From the NCBI RefSeq assembly GCF_900172315.1, contig NZ_FWFV01000001.1, positions 310,001-374,000 of the forward strand: a stretch of DNA of 64,000 nt. Direction: 5' to 3'. Below, piece by piece: positions 43,057 to 52,553 of the stretch. The notes under the pieces are model-generated. The model saw nothing but the letters and a program-made list of their open reading frames with translations. It did no database searches and was not told the DNA's origin. Source of the stretch: Palleronia marisminoris. GTDB taxonomy: Bacteria; Pseudomonadota; Alphaproteobacteria; Rhodobacterales; Rhodobacteraceae. Position numbers and translations under genes: made by a program. The number at the start of each line of letters is the position of its first letter. Positions within the stretch are counted from its first letter, which is position 1.

Positions 43057-43649
43057 GAGGCCACCAGCTTCAGGGCCAGCGCCAGCATGGTCAGCCCCAC
43101 GATGACGTCCAGCCAACGCCAGGCCGACGGTTTGGCGAAAAGCGGCGACAGAAGCCGCGCGCCGTAACCAAGGGCGAAGAAAAACACGAACGATGCCGTG
43201 ACCGCCCCGACTCCGAAGCCGAACGGCCAGGGCGACTGGCTCGAGATCGAGCCGAGCAGCACCACCGTGTCCAGGTAGACATGCGGGTTCAGCCAGGTCA
43301 GCGCGAGGCAGGTCGCCACCGCGCGGGAAAGGTCCCCTGCCCGCTCGTCCGCCGCCTCCAGCGCCTGCCCGCCCCGCCATGCGGAGCGCAGGGAGATAGT
43401 GCCGTAGGCGATCAGGAATGCGGCACCCCCGAAGGTGAAGACCGGCGCGATCCACGGCGCCGCCTCGACCAGCCAGCCGAAGCCGGCGACCCCCGCCGTG
43501 ATCAGAGCCGCGTCCGACACCGCGCAGGTCAGGACCACGGGCAGCACATGGGCACGGCGCAGGCCCTGCCGCAGAACGAAGGCGTTCTGCGCACCGATGG
43601 CCAGGATGAGGGAGAATCCGAGCGCGAAGCCCGACAGAAGCGACGTCAT
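43053..43649 (-). CDS. LysE/ArgO family amino-acid exporter
   Basis: A 198-residue exporter with five or six helices. The LysE/ArgO signature is at the N-terminus (FSLILAIGAQNAFVLRQGL) with the later LALTWLNPHVYLDTVVLLG motif. Relatives expel lysine or arginine. It is the first of a two-gene exporter unit with the EamA protein. A LysG/ArgP-type regulator gene is not adjacent. Confidence 0.92.
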   Translation of the reverse strand: MTSLLSGFALGFSLILAIGAQNAFVLRQGLRRAHVLPVVLTCAVSDAALITAGVAGFGWLVEAAPWIAPVFTFGGAAFLIAYGTISLRSAWRGGQALEAADERAGDLSRAVATCLALTWLNPHVYLDTVVLLGSISSQSPWPFGFGVGAVTASFVFFFALGYGARLLSPLFAKPSAWRWLDVIVGLTMLALALKLVAS

Positions 43650-43744
43650 GCCTCTGCTTAGGATCGGTCCCCGGACTCGTCCAGAGCGCGGGGGCTGTAA
43701 TCTTCTCCGTGGCCTCCTAGATCTTGCGGAAAGGAGGACGGATC

Positions 43745-44017
43745 ATGGCAGGTGGCTGGACCCGCGACGGCGCGGTGAGCGAGCAGATCGAGGCGTCGAT
43801 CGACGACGAGTTGAATCGGATGAAGGCACTGCGCAGGTCCGGCGACCGTCCCTCGCGCGAGACCTGCGCCGAATGCGACGAACCGATCCCTGAAAAGCGC
43901 CGCGTGGCGATCCCCGGCGTGCAGCTTTGCATCGACTGCCAGTCCGAGCGTGACGGCGCCCGCCGCCCCGCGGCGGGGTTCAACCGCCGCGGATCGAAGG
44001 ACAGCCAGCTGAAATAG
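43745..44017 (+). CDS. DksA/TraR-type zinc-finger protein (YbiI-like)
   Basis: A 90-residue protein with a C4 zinc finger, CAEC ... CIDC, at about residues 42-67, in the context of DksA/TraR family proteins (DEPIPEKRRVAIPGVQLC). It lacks the long coiled coil of true DksA, so direct action in the RNA polymerase channel is doubtful. AAGGAGG lies seven bases before the ATG. It converges on yebC with three bases between the stops. Confidence 0.85.
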   Translation: MAGGWTRDGAVSEQIEASIDDELNRMKALRRSGDRPSRETCAECDEPIPEKRRVAIPGVQLCIDCQSERDGARRPAAGFNRRGSKDSQLK

Positions 44018-44020
44018 GCC

Positions 44021-44761
44021 TCAGAGCTCGGCCATGACCTCGTCCGACGTCTCGAAATTGGCGGTGACGTTCTGCACGTCGTCGTCATCCTCGAGCGCAT
44101 CCATCAGCTTCATCAGCTTCTGCATGCCCTCGAGGTCGAGCTCGGTCGTCGTCTGCGGGCGCCACACCAGCTTGGTAGAGTCGGACTCGCCCAGCTGCTC
44201 TTCCAGCGCGGTGGCAACCTCGTTGAGGTCCGTCGCATCGCACCAGATCACATGCGCCTCGTCCGAGCTTTCCACGTCCTCGGCGCCGGCCTCGATCGCG
44301 GCCATCATCACGTCGTCCGAGCTTCCGGCCTTGGCCGAGTAGATCACCTGCCCCTTGCGGTCGAACATGAACGACACGCTCCCGGTCTCGCCCAGGTTGC
44401 CGCCGTTCTTGCCGAAGGTCGAGCGAACGGTCGACGCGGTGCGGTTGCGGTTGTCGGTCATCGCTTCGACGATGACGGCCACGCCGCCGGGACCGTAGCC
44501 TTCGTAGCGGATCTCTTCGTAGTTCTCGGCGTCACCGCCCTGCGACTTCTTGATGGCGCGGTCGATCACGTCCTTGGGGACCGAGCTCGACTTCGCTTCC
44601 TTCACCGCGAGGCGCAGGCGCGGGTTCTTTTCGGGGTCGGGGTCGCCCATCTTGGCGGCGACGGTGATCTCCTTCGCCAGCTTCGAGAACAGCTTGGAGC
44701 GCGCCGCGTCCTGACGTCCCTTGCGATGCTGGATATTCGCCCATTTGGAATGGCCGGCCAT
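44021..44761 (-). CDS. yebC: YebC/PmpR family protein
   Basis: This 246-residue protein belongs to the YebC/TACO1 family, which acts on translation of difficult (for example polyproline) sequences and is also reported as a transcription regulator. The start [15 protein letters not shown] and the segment [23 protein letters not shown] are unmistakable. GGGGAG precedes the ATG, and a very good sigma-70 promoter lies 38-66 bases upstream. Confidence 0.96.
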   Translation of the reverse strand: MAGHSKWANIQHRKGRQDAARSKLFSKLAKEITVAAKMGDPDPEKNPRLRLAVKEAKSSSVPKDVIDRAIKKSQGGDAENYEEIRYEGYGPGGVAVIVEAMTDNRNRTASTVRSTFGKNGGNLGETGSVSFMFDRKGQVIYSAKAGSSDDVMMAAIEAGAEDVESSDEAHVIWCDATDLNEVATALEEQLGESDSTKLVWRPQTTTELDLEGMQKLMKLMDALEDDDDVQNVTANFETSDEVMAEL

Positions 44762-44798
44762 GATGACGTGCTCCCCGATGTCCCCTGGATCGCGCGGG

Positions 44799-44827
44799 AT
44801 ATAAAGCACCAGAGGGCTGGCGTTCAA
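44799..44827 (-). promoter_or_regulatory. Strong sigma-70 promoter of yebC
   Basis: On the minus strand TTGAAC (44827-44822) and TTATAT (44804-44799) are exactly 17 bases apart. RNA would start near 44792, leaving a leader of about 31 bases with a ribosome site. Confidence 0.65.
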
Positions 44828-44865
44828 GCCTTGCCGCCTGGCCCCGGGCGGGATTTTCTCTGGCC

Positions 44866-45189
44866 TCAGCCCCGCGGGCCGAACCCTTGCGCGCCATTCG
44901 GAGCAGTCAGCACGACCCACGGGTCCTGCGCGACGGGAGCCAACGGCAGGCGCGGACGCGTCGTCGGCCGGCGCACCTCGACCGGCCAGGTATGGGGACA
45001 GCCGCGGAAGGCCCCGCTCCACGGACCCGACGATGCGCCGCGCACCGAGGTGCAAAGCGCCCCATCCGTCATCTGCGCGGTCACCGTATCGCGATAGAGC
45101 GTCACCTCGCGCGGTGCGATCGGCCGGTCCGCCACCACGGGTGCGGCGCAGGCGGCCAGCAGCGGCAAAAGCAGAAGGGCGCGGGTCAT
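44866..45189 (-). CDS. Putative lipoprotein, unknown function
   Basis: A 107-residue protein with a lipoprotein signal ([13 protein letters not shown], Cys14). The mature part has two further cysteines (GALCTSVRG and [12 protein letters not shown]), likely a disulfide. The ATG overlaps the stop of the SLC13-type transporter in TGATG, so it is made together with it. I do not recognise the family. Confidence 0.7.
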   Translation of the reverse strand: MTRALLLLPLLAACAAPVVADRPIAPREVTLYRDTVTAQMTDGALCTSVRGASSGPWSGAFRGCPHTWPVEVRRPTTRPRLPLAPVAQDPWVVLTAPNGAQGFGPRG

Positions 45190-46967
45190 CACAGGGGCCA
45201 GATGAGCGGGATGAAGACGCTGGCCGAGCACGCCAGAAGCAGGTTCATGGGGATCCCCACCTTGAGGTAGTCGGTGAACTTGTAGCCGCCGGGGCCGAAG
45301 ACCAGCATGTTGGTCTGGTAGCCGATCGGCGTCGAGAACGCCGAAGAGGCGGCGAACATCACCGCCACCACCAGCGCCCGCGGATCATAGCCCAGCGACG
45401 TTCCGATGCCGATGGCGATGGGGGTCAGGATGACGCCGACCGCGTTGTTCGACACCATCTCGGTCAGGACCGAGGCCATGACGTAGACGACGAAGACCAC
45501 CGCCATGGGTGGCAGGTTGGTCAGAAATGGCGCAAGCCAGGTCGCCAGCAACTCGACCGCGCCCGACGCCTGAAGGCCCGCGCCCACGGCGAGCATTGCG
45601 AAGATCAGCGCGAGCAACTGGCCCTCGATGAACGAGAAGGCCTCGTCCGCATCGATGCAGCGGGTCAGCAGTATGACTGCCACCGCGACGATGGCCAGTC
45701 CCAGGATCGGGGCGACGCCAAGCGCCGACAGGACCACGACGCCGATCAGTGACGCGACGGCGACGGGCGCCTTGTGCCGACGATAGGCCTGCGCCTGGGG
45801 GCGGGACATGTCGAGCAGGTCCATGTCTGTCGCCAGCCTCTCGATATCCGCCGGCGCCCCTTCCAGAAGCAGCGTGTCACCGACCCGCACGACGATATCC
45901 TCTAGCTGGCGGCCCACGTTCTGGTTCCGGCGATGGACGGCCAGCGGGTAGACGCCGTAGCGCCGGCGCAGGCGCATCGCCCCAAGCGACCGGCCGATCA
46001 TCCGGCACCCCGGCGAGATCAGGACCTCGACCGTCTCGGTCTCGACCGAGGACAGGCGATCGACACTGCGCAGGTCGCGCCTTTCCTGCAGGCTGAGAAG
46101 TTCCGCCATCTCGGTGCGCAGCACCACGCGGTCGCCGGCCTCGAGCTCGACCGAGCCCAGGTCGCGCCGCAGCGACGCGTCGCCGCGCAGCACGTCGACC
46201 ACGCGACCGCCCTGGCGCTTGAATGCCTCGACGCCCAGAACGCTGTCCCCGATCAGGGACGAGCCCTCGGGGATCGCGACCTCGGTGAAATACTTCATGC
46301 GGCGACGCTCGGACAGCATGGTGCCGATGGACGCCCGCTCGGGCAGCAGGCGCCTGCCGATGAAGGCCAGGTACAGGCCCCCCACGGCGATCTGGATGGC
46401 CCCCAGCGGCGCGATTTCGAAGATCGAGAACGCCTCGAGCCCGTTCGACCGCGCGACGCCGTCGACCAGAAGGTTGGTGGACGTGCCGATCAGCGTCAGC
46501 GTGCCGCCCAGGATGGCGGCATATGACAGCGGGATCAGCACCTTCGACGGCGGCACGCCGATCCGCTTGGCCAGTTGCACGAAGACCGGGATCATCACCA
46601 CGACGACCGGCGTGTTGTTCATCACCGCCGACCCCAGCGCCACGGCGACGAGGGTGATCACGAGGGTGCGGATGGGCCGCCGCTCTGCCCGCGCGTCGGC
46701 GACCTCGGTCAGATAGTTCAGCGCCCCCGTCCGCACGAGGCCCCCCATGATGATGAACATGGCCGCGATGGTCCACGGCGCGGGGTTCGCCAGCACCTCG
46801 AGCGCGGCCTCGTAGGGCAGCAGGCCCGTCGCGAACATCAGGGCGGCGCCGCCGATGGCGACCACCTCGGTCGGGTAGGTCTCGCGCGCGAAGAGGACGA
46901 ACATCCCCACCACGATCGCGAAGCTCAGAAAGGCCGGGGCCGAGGGGTCGAGGAAATTCTCAATCAT
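45189..46967 (-). CDS. SLC13-family transporter with TrkA-C domains
   Basis: A 592-residue permease. Membrane helices occupy about residues 1-200 and 400-590, with the conserved [13 protein letters not shown] and [15 protein letters not shown] in the first half and [16 protein letters not shown] and [20 protein letters not shown] in the second. Between them lie two TrkA-C (RCK-C) domains (about 205-385), for example [17 protein letters not shown] and [13 protein letters not shown], which usually bind a regulatory ligand. It probably moves an inorganic or dicarboxylic anion with sodium. It is coupled to the small lipoprotein. Confidence 0.92.
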   Translation of the reverse strand: MIENFLDPSAPAFLSFAIVVGMFVLFARETYPTEVVAIGGAALMFATGLLPYEAALEVLANPAPWTIAAMFIIMGGLVRTGALNYLTEVADARAERRPIRTLVITLVAVALGSAVMNNTPVVVVMIPVFVQLAKRIGVPPSKVLIPLSYAAILGGTLTLIGTSTNLLVDGVARSNGLEAFSIFEIAPLGAIQIAVGGLYLAFIGRRLLPERASIGTMLSERRRMKYFTEVAIPEGSSLIGDSVLGVEAFKRQGGRVVDVLRGDASLRRDLGSVELEAGDRVVLRTEMAELLSLQERRDLRSVDRLSSVETETVEVLISPGCRMIGRSLGAMRLRRRYGVYPLAVHRRNQNVGRQLEDIVVRVGDTLLLEGAPADIERLATDMDLLDMSRPQAQAYRRHKAPVAVASLIGVVVLSALGVAPILGLAIVAVAVILLTRCIDADEAFSFIEGQLLALIFAMLAVGAGLQASGAVELLATWLAPFLTNLPPMAVVFVVYVMASVLTEMVSNNAVGVILTPIAIGIGTSLGYDPRALVVAVMFAASSAFSTPIGYQTNMLVFGPGGYKFTDYLKVGIPMNLLLACSASVFIPLIWPL

Positions 46968-47052
46968 GCCTGATTCCGAGCAAATCCCGGGGACATTAGC
47001 CGCCGGTCAGCCGGGTGCAAGCGACGAGTGCACCGCGACCGCACGTCAGGTC

Positions 47053-47328
47053 CTAGCTGTCACGCTGGCGCCCGGCCCAGCCTCCGCGCCGCCGGGGCTT
47101 GGGGCTGGCGACCAGCGCCTCGCGCAGCACACCGCACATCGGATGGTCGCGCGGTCGCCCCTGGTGCAGCGCTAGAAGCCGCGCGGCGGCCTCGTTGGCC
47201 GGCATCTCGGCGGGCAGCGACAAGGCCCAGTCGAGGAAGATCGAGCGGCATTCAGCCTCGGTGATCCCGTCGATGCGGAAGCTCTCGGCGATCAGCCCCT
47301 TCGGGTCCGCCTCTTCACCCTTCGCCAT
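47053..47328 (-). CDS. Small glnE-linked protein
   Basis: A 91-residue protein of unknown function. A helical body (ITEAECRSIFLDWALSLPAEM) is followed by a basic Arg/Lys-rich tail. GGGAGG precedes the ATG at 47328. The gene begins 14 bases before the glnE stop, so it is translated from the same message. The long upstream frame without the ribosome site is rejected. Confidence 0.7.
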   Translation of the reverse strand: MAKGEEADPKGLIAESFRIDGITEAECRSIFLDWALSLPAEMPANEAAARLLALHQGRPRDHPMCGVLREALVASPKPRRRGGWAGRQRDS

Positions 47329-50080
47329 CGAGCACCTCCCGCACTGCCTGCGCCGCCGCATCCGCCTCGTTGCCGATCCGGTCGGAAAGCGCGCCGATCG
47401 CCTCGGACCCGGTTTCGCGCAGTAGCATCTCTTCTCCGGCGGCGCCAAGGTCGGCCGGGTCGAACGCGTCGCCGACCAGCAGGCGCTTGACGTCCTGCAC
47501 GCGGCTGAAGAGCAGGTAGGCGCGTCTCAGGTTCGCGGCTGTCTCCTCCGGCAGAAGGCCGCGCTCCAGGCCCGCGTCGAGCTGCGCCAGCGGTGCGCGC
47601 GCATCCGAGCACGCCAGCAGGCCCATCGCCTGCGCGGCCAGCTCGATCTCGGTCATGTGCCCCGGCCCCGCCTTCATGTCCCAGGGGCCGCCCGGCTTCG
47701 CCTCGGCCAGCCGGTCGAGCATCGTGCGGGCATCCGCGACGATCTGGGACCTGTCATGGTCGCCCCTGATCACGGCGCGGCGGACGGCCTCCACGTCCTC
47801 GATCAGCGCCGCGCCGCCGGCGATTCCGCGGGCCCGCGTCAGCGCCAGATGCTCCCACGTCCAGGCCTGATCGCTCTGATAGGCCTCGAAGGCCGACAGC
47901 GCGGTCGCGACCGGCCCCTGCTTGCCCGAGGGGCGCAGGCGCATGTCCACCTCGTAGAGCTTGCCCGCCGCCGTCGGTGCGCTCAGCGCGGTGACCAGCG
48001 CCTGCGTCAGGCGCGCGTAATAGGTCCGCGCGGGCAGCGGGCGGCGGCCCTCGGACTGATCCTCGCCAGCGGCGTCGTAGATCACGATCAGGTCCAGGTC
48101 CGACCGCGCGGTCAGGTGCCTGGCCCCGAGCGAGCCCATGCCCAGCACCATCGCCCCTCGCCCCGGCGGCGGGCCGTGCTTGCCCCCGAACTCGGCGATC
48201 ACGGCGGGCCAGAGCGCGCGGATCACCGCGTCGGCCAGGTCCGTGTATTGCCGCCCGGCCTCGGCCCCGTCGATCAGCCCGCGCAGGTGGTGCACGCCGG
48301 TGCGGAAATGCCAGTCGCGTGCCCAGGAGCGGGCAGCGTCGAGCTGGCGCTCATAGTCCGTCTCGGCCGCGAGATGACGCGAAAGTTCCCGCGCCAGCTC
48401 GTCCTCGCCGGGCCAGTCGGTGAAGAAGTGACCGCCGAGAACCCCGTCGAGCACGCCGGCATTGCGGCTGAGATACGCCGACAACTCCGTGGTGGTGCCG
48501 GCGATGTCGGCGATCAGGGTCAGAAGTTCGGGATTGGCCTCGAACAGAGAGAAAAGCTGCACCCCCGCCGGAAGCCCGCGGATGAACCCGTCGAAATGGA
48601 CCAGCGCCAGGTCAGGTCGCGGCCCCGCCAGCAGGCGCTTGAGAAGGATCGGCTTGATCCGGTCGAAGATGTCGAGCGCGCGCTCGGACCGCAGAGCGGG
48701 CACGCCGCGCCAGCCCTCGACGAGGGCGGCCTGCTCCTCGGTCAGCTCGGGGCCGGTGGCGGCGGGTTCCGAGGGGGCGAAGAACGTCTCGGTCAGGTCC
48801 GAGACCCGCTCCAGCCGCTCGACGATGTCCCGGCGCAGGTCGGCCTCGGGGCGTCCGACGAACGCGGCGAGGCGGGCGAACCCCTCGGCATCGTCGGGCA
48901 GCAGATGGGTCTGCTGGTCGGCGATCATCTGGATGCGATGCTCGACCTCGCGATGCGCCGCGTAGTCCATCGCCAACTGCTGGGCGGTGTCGTCGTCCAC
49001 CCAGCCTGCGGCGGACAGATGCCCCAGCCCTTCGACCGTCCCGCGCACCCGCAGGCCGGCATCCCGCCCGCCGGCGATGATCTGAAGCGTCTGGGTGAAG
49101 AACTCGATCTCGCGGATGCCGCCCCGGCCGAGCTTCATGTCGTGCCCTTCCAGGCGGATCGGCCCGCCCAGCCCCCTGTGGTCGCGGATCCGCAGCCGCA
49201 TGTCGTGCGCGTCGCGGATGGCGGCGAAGTCCAGGTGCCGGCGCCAGACGAAGGGGCGAAGCTCTTCCAGGTAGCGCTCGCCCGCGCGCACGTCCCCGGC
49301 GCAGGGCCGCGCCTTGATATGGGCGGCGCGCTCCCACGTGCGGCCGAGCGACTCGTAATAGCGCAGCGCCGCCGCCATCCCGAGGCACACGGGCGTCACC
49401 CCCGGATCTGGCCGCAGCCGCAGGTCGGTGCGGAAGACATAGCCGCCGCCGGTCGTTTCGGTCAGCAGGCGGCTGGCGCGCTGCGTCGCCTTCACGAGCG
49501 CGGAACGCGCGGCATGAACGTCGTCGGTGGCGTAGGCATCCTCGTCGAAGAGGCAGATCAGGTCGATATCCGAGGAATAGTTCAGCTCGAACGCGCCCAT
49601 CTTCCCCATGGCGAGGGCGACGAAGCCGCCCGCATCGCTTTCGGTATCCGGCAGGCGGCCGCGCTTCATCTCGGCATCGATCTCGCGACGCCAGGCGCGG
49701 TCGGTGGCGAGGTCGGCCAGACGGGTCAGCGCGCCGGTCACGTCACCCAGCGACCACACCCCGCCGCAGTCGCACAGCGCCACGAGCAAGGCCACGCGCC
49801 GCTTGGCCCGCCGCAGGGCCTCGCCGAGGTCGGCGGCCTCGGCGGTGTTGGCCTCGGACAGGATCTCGTGCAGCGCGGTTTCGGGTTCGGAGTCGAGCGC
49901 CTCTCGCAGCCAGTCGGCCTCGGCCTCGATCAGGCGCTGCAGGTAGGGGCTGCACCCGGCGACGCCCGCCACCAGGTCGCGAAGGGTGTCGGGCAGTTCA
50001 CCCAGAAGGGACAGCGCTTCATCCGCGCGGTCGCGGTCGAAGGGATCAGGCGCGCGGGTGATGCGGGTGGCGAACGACAT
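47315..50080 (-). CDS. glnE: Bifunctional glutamine-synthetase adenylyltransferase/adenylyl-removing enzyme
   Basis: This 921-residue enzyme adds and removes AMP on glutamine synthetase in response to PII and glutamine. Its two nucleotidyltransferase domains are visible: LAMGKMGAFELNYSSDIDL with LFDED near residue 170-185, and LGMGSLGARHLTARSDLDLI near residue 665-680. The PII-responsive C-terminal helical part is present. The start at 50080 has only a weak ribosome site. It diverges from the YbaK gene. Confidence 0.95.
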   Translation of the reverse strand: MSFATRITRAPDPFDRDRADEALSLLGELPDTLRDLVAGVAGCSPYLQRLIEAEADWLREALDSEPETALHEILSEANTAEAADLGEALRRAKRRVALLVALCDCGGVWSLGDVTGALTRLADLATDRAWRREIDAEMKRGRLPDTESDAGGFVALAMGKMGAFELNYSSDIDLICLFDEDAYATDDVHAARSALVKATQRASRLLTETTGGGYVFRTDLRLRPDPGVTPVCLGMAAALRYYESLGRTWERAAHIKARPCAGDVRAGERYLEELRPFVWRRHLDFAAIRDAHDMRLRIRDHRGLGGPIRLEGHDMKLGRGGIREIEFFTQTLQIIAGGRDAGLRVRGTVEGLGHLSAAGWVDDDTAQQLAMDYAAHREVEHRIQMIADQQTHLLPDDAEGFARLAAFVGRPEADLRRDIVERLERVSDLTETFFAPSEPAATGPELTEEQAALVEGWRGVPALRSERALDIFDRIKPILLKRLLAGPRPDLALVHFDGFIRGLPAGVQLFSLFEANPELLTLIADIAGTTTELSAYLSRNAGVLDGVLGGHFFTDWPGEDELARELSRHLAAETDYERQLDAARSWARDWHFRTGVHHLRGLIDGAEAGRQYTDLADAVIRALWPAVIAEFGGKHGPPPGRGAMVLGMGSLGARHLTARSDLDLIVIYDAAGEDQSEGRRPLPARTYYARLTQALVTALSAPTAAGKLYEVDMRLRPSGKQGPVATALSAFEAYQSDQAWTWEHLALTRARGIAGGAALIEDVEAVRRAVIRGDHDRSQIVADARTMLDRLAEAKPGGPWDMKAGPGHMTEIELAAQAMGLLACSDARAPLAQLDAGLERGLLPEETAANLRRAYLLFSRVQDVKRLLVGDAFDPADLGAAGEEMLLRETGSEAIGALSDRIGNEADAAAQAVREVLDGEG

Positions 50081-50155
50081 GTCCCAGAGATCGCGTATGC
50101 CGCGCCAAGGTCAAGCATCTTGCACCGCCCGCCGGATCGGGGCACCACGACGCCC

Positions 50156-50638
50156 ATGAGCAAGAGCCTGAAACGTGTCATCCGCGCCCTCGCCGATCTC
50201 GGCCTTCCCGCCCCGATGGAGGTCGAGGCCCAGACCCGCACCGCCCAGGAGGCCGCCGACGCGCTTGGCGTGGCGCTGGACCAGATCGGCAAGTCCATCA
50301 TCCTGCGCGGCACCGACACGGGCCAGGTCTACCTGTTCCTGACCGCCGGCGGGCAGCGCGTGGATACCGACAGGGCGGCCGTCCTGGCCGGCGAGCCGCT
50401 CGACCGTGCCGATGCGCAGGCGATCCGCGAGGCAACAGGCTTTGCCATCGGCGGAGTCTCTCCGATCGGTCATGTGCGACCGACGCCCACGTGGATGGAC
50501 CGGCGGCTGCTGGATTTCAGCGTGATCTGGTGTGCCGCCGGCACGCCGCGGCACAACTTCCCCGCCGACCCGGCCGTGTTGTCCACCGCCATCGGCGCGC
50601 AGGTGGCGGATTTTGCCTCCACCAACGAAAAAATGTAA
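50156..50638 (+). CDS. YbaK/EbsC family protein (aminoacyl-tRNA deacylase type)
   Basis: A 160-residue protein of the YbaK domain family. Relatives remove wrongly attached amino acids from tRNA (Cys from tRNA-Pro, for example). Visible landmarks are QIGKSIILRG, the core strand VYLFLTAGGQRVDT and the late GGVSPIGHV, which fit the YbaK fold. The start ATG 50156 begins MSKSLKRVIRAL; the long upstream frame is the antisense of glnE. It diverges from glnE across 75 bases. Confidence 0.9.
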   Translation: MSKSLKRVIRALADLGLPAPMEVEAQTRTAQEAADALGVALDQIGKSIILRGTDTGQVYLFLTAGGQRVDTDRAAVLAGEPLDRADAQAIREATGFAIGGVSPIGHVRPTPTWMDRRLLDFSVIWCAAGTPRHNFPADPAVLSTAIGAQVADFASTNEKM

Positions 50639-50644
50639 AAGCCG

Positions 50645-50698
50645 TTCACATTGCCCCTTGCGGGCCCGATCCGGGCCTCCCATCTGATGTGATGTGAA
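50645..50698. promoter_or_regulatory. Nested inverted repeats before the DUF2852 gene
   Basis: TTCACAT (50645-50651) and ATGTGAA (50692-50698) pair perfectly and enclose a GGCCC/GGGCC hairpin around 50664-50676. The structure may end the YbaK message or shape the DUF2852 leader. Confidence 0.35.
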
Positions 50699-50723
50699 AG
50701 GCATTAACATCCAGGAGGATTAC

Positions 50724-51134
50724 ATGACCAGCTTCGCCGACACGCCCGTCCAGCGCCAGAACCCTCTGATCCGCGTCGAGGGGTGGCTCGACCGCCGCGG
50801 CCGCGCGGGATGGATCGCCGCAATGGTGCTTGGCTTCGTCTTCGTCTGGCCCGCCGGGTTGGCGCTACTGGCCTACATGCTCTGGGCCAACAAGTTCTCG
50901 CTGTCCGGCAAGGGCTGCGGGATGAGCCGCCGCATGAGCTTCCGCCAGCAGACCACCGGCAACGCCGCCTTCGATGCCTACCGCGCCGAGACGATCCGCC
51001 GGCTGGAAGAGGAGCAGGCGGCCTTCGAAGGCTTCCTCAAGCGCCTGCGCGAGGCCCGCGACAAGGCCGAGTTCGACCAGTTCATGGCCGAACAGGGCAA
51101 GTCGAAGTCCGACGAGGACAAGGACGCCGCCTGA
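50724..51134 (+). CDS. DUF2852 domain protein
   Basis: A 136-residue protein with one or two membrane helices (WIAAMVLGFVFVWPAGLALL) followed by a Gly/Ser loop and a charged helical tail (RLEEEQAAFEGFLKRLREAR). This matches DUF2852, common in alphaproteobacteria and of unknown function. AGGAGG lies seven bases before the ATG at 50724. A very strong hairpin follows. Confidence 0.87.
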   Translation: MTSFADTPVQRQNPLIRVEGWLDRRGRAGWIAAMVLGFVFVWPAGLALLAYMLWANKFSLSGKGCGMSRRMSFRQQTTGNAAFDAYRAETIRRLEEEQAAFEGFLKRLREARDKAEFDQFMAEQGKSKSDEDKDAA

Positions 51135-51140
51135 GCCATC

Positions 51141-51164
51141 GCCCGCCCCTTCCAAGGGGCGGGC
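51141..51164. terminator. Perfect 11-bp hairpin after the DUF2852 gene
   Basis: GCCCGCCCCTT and AAGGGGCGGGC are separated by only two bases, so the real loop is larger and the stem about ten pairs. No T-tract follows. It separates the DUF2852 and RDD genes. Confidence 0.65.
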
Positions 51165-51188
51165 CAACCGCCTATTTGAGAGGACATG

Positions 51189-51638
51189 ATGACCGCCGCC
51201 CTCGGACTGCCCGACCCCCATCGCGACGCCGCCTTCTACGAGGACACCGCCATCAAGCGCGGCCTCGCCTGGGTGGTGGACGTGATCGCGATCACCAGCC
51301 TGTCGCTTCTGCTGACGCCGCTGACGCTGTTCACCTCGATCTTCTACTTCCCCGTCTTCTACGTGATGGTCGGTTTCGCCTATCGCACCGTCTCGATCGC
51401 GAAATGGTCGGGAACGCCCGGGATGCGACTGATGTCCGTCGAACTTCGCGACGCGAGCGGGGCGCGCTTCGACCTGCCACAGGCCGCGCTGCACACGCTG
51501 GGCTATACGGTCTCGTGGGCGGTCTTTCCGCTGCAGTTGCTCTCGGGCGCGCTGATGCTCGGCACCGCACGGAAGCAGGGGCTGAGCGACCTGGTCCTCG
51601 GCTCCGCGGCAATCAACCGCTCGGCCCTCGACATGTAG
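51189..51638 (+). CDS. RDD family membrane protein
   Basis: A 149-residue protein of the RDD family, with three membrane helices. The family's first arginine/aspartate pattern is KRGLAWVVDVIAI, and GTPGMRLMSVELRD is the typical loop. Some RDD proteins move sodium or protons, but most have no known role. ATG 51189 is preferred over 51186 because the AGGA is better spaced. It stands between DUF2852 and bpt. Confidence 0.88.
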   Translation: MTAALGLPDPHRDAAFYEDTAIKRGLAWVVDVIAITSLSLLLTPLTLFTSIFYFPVFYVMVGFAYRTVSIAKWSGTPGMRLMSVELRDASGARFDLPQAALHTLGYTVSWAVFPLQLLSGALMLGTARKQGLSDLVLGSAAINRSALDM

Positions 51639-51650
51639 TGACGAGCGGGG

Positions 51651-51679
51651 TTGGCGAAGCCGAAGTGTCGCGCTACCGT
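51651..51679 (+). promoter_or_regulatory. Candidate promoter of the arginyl/leucyl-transferase gene
   Basis: TTGGCG (51651-51656) and TACCGT (51674-51679) are 17 bases apart; RNA would start about 20 bases before the ATG. Confidence 0.4.
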
Positions 51680-51706
51680 CCTGCTCGATGAGCTTTCCGA
51701 GGGCCC

Positions 51707-52540
51707 ATGCGACATACCCTTCCCATCGCGCCGCAATTCTATGTGACGGCGCCTCAAACTTGCCCGTACCTGCCGGACCGGGTCGAGCGGAAGCTGTTCA
51801 CCGCGCTCTCAGGGGACGACGCTCAACTTCTGAACGATACCCTGTCGCGGCAGGGTTTCCGACGTAGCCAGAACGTCCTCTACCGCCCGTCCTGCTCGGA
51901 GTGCTCGGCCTGCCTGTCGGCGCGGATCCGGGTTGCGGATTTCAAGCCGAACCGTACGCATCGCAAGATCATCAACCGCAACGCCGCGATGACGCGCGCC
52001 GCGAACGCACCATGGGCGACCGAAGCGCAGTACGAGCTGTTCCGCGCCTATCTCGACTGTCGCCACGCCGATGGCGGGATGGCCGACATGGACATCTTCG
52101 AGTTCGCGGCGATGATCGAGGAGACTCCGATCCGCAGCCGCGTCGTCGAGTACTCGCACCCCGACCCCGAGACCGGCGCCTCGGAACTGGCCGCCGTCTG
52201 CCTGACCGACGTGCTCGAGGACGGGCTGTCGATGGTCTATTCCTTCTACGACCCCGCGGCAGCGCAACGGTCGCTGGGGACCTACGCGATCCTCGACCAC
52301 GTCGAGATCGCGCGCGAGGCGGGCCTTCCCTACGTCTATCTCGGCTACTGGGTGCCGGGATCGACGAAGATGGGCTACAAGTCCCGCTTCGACGCCCTCG
52401 AGATCTACAAGGGCGGCGCGTGGCAGCCGATCGGCGCGCCGGCCGAGCACGAGAACGAGATGCATCCCCTGTCGACCGACCCGATCGCCGAGCAGGTCGC
52501 AAAGCTCGACCTGCCGGATTCCATGTCGCGCCACGACTGA
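51707..52540 (+). CDS. bpt: Aspartate/glutamate leucyltransferase (Bpt, ATE family)
   Basis: This 277-residue enzyme belongs to the ATE family; bacterial Bpt adds leucine to proteins beginning with Asp or Glu, marking them for ClpS/ClpAP. The N-terminal cysteine-rich part ([28 protein letters not shown]) and the core [21 protein letters not shown] are typical. GAGGG precedes the ATG. It is followed by an AEC transporter gene after 13 bases. Confidence 0.94.
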   Translation: MRHTLPIAPQFYVTAPQTCPYLPDRVERKLFTALSGDDAQLLNDTLSRQGFRRSQNVLYRPSCSECSACLSARIRVADFKPNRTHRKIINRNAAMTRAANAPWATEAQYELFRAYLDCRHADGGMADMDIFEFAAMIEETPIRSRVVEYSHPDPETGASELAAVCLTDVLEDGLSMVYSFYDPAAAQRSLGTYAILDHVEIAREAGLPYVYLGYWVPGSTKMGYKSRFDALEIYKGGAWQPIGAPAEHENEMHPLSTDPIAEQVAKLDLPDSMSRHD

Positions 52541-52553
52541 GCCCGCACGGGCG

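Noticed and set aside
47657-50638. A 993-codon plus-strand frame
   Set aside because: Only its last 160 codons (YbaK protein from 50156) are real; the rest is antisense of glnE.
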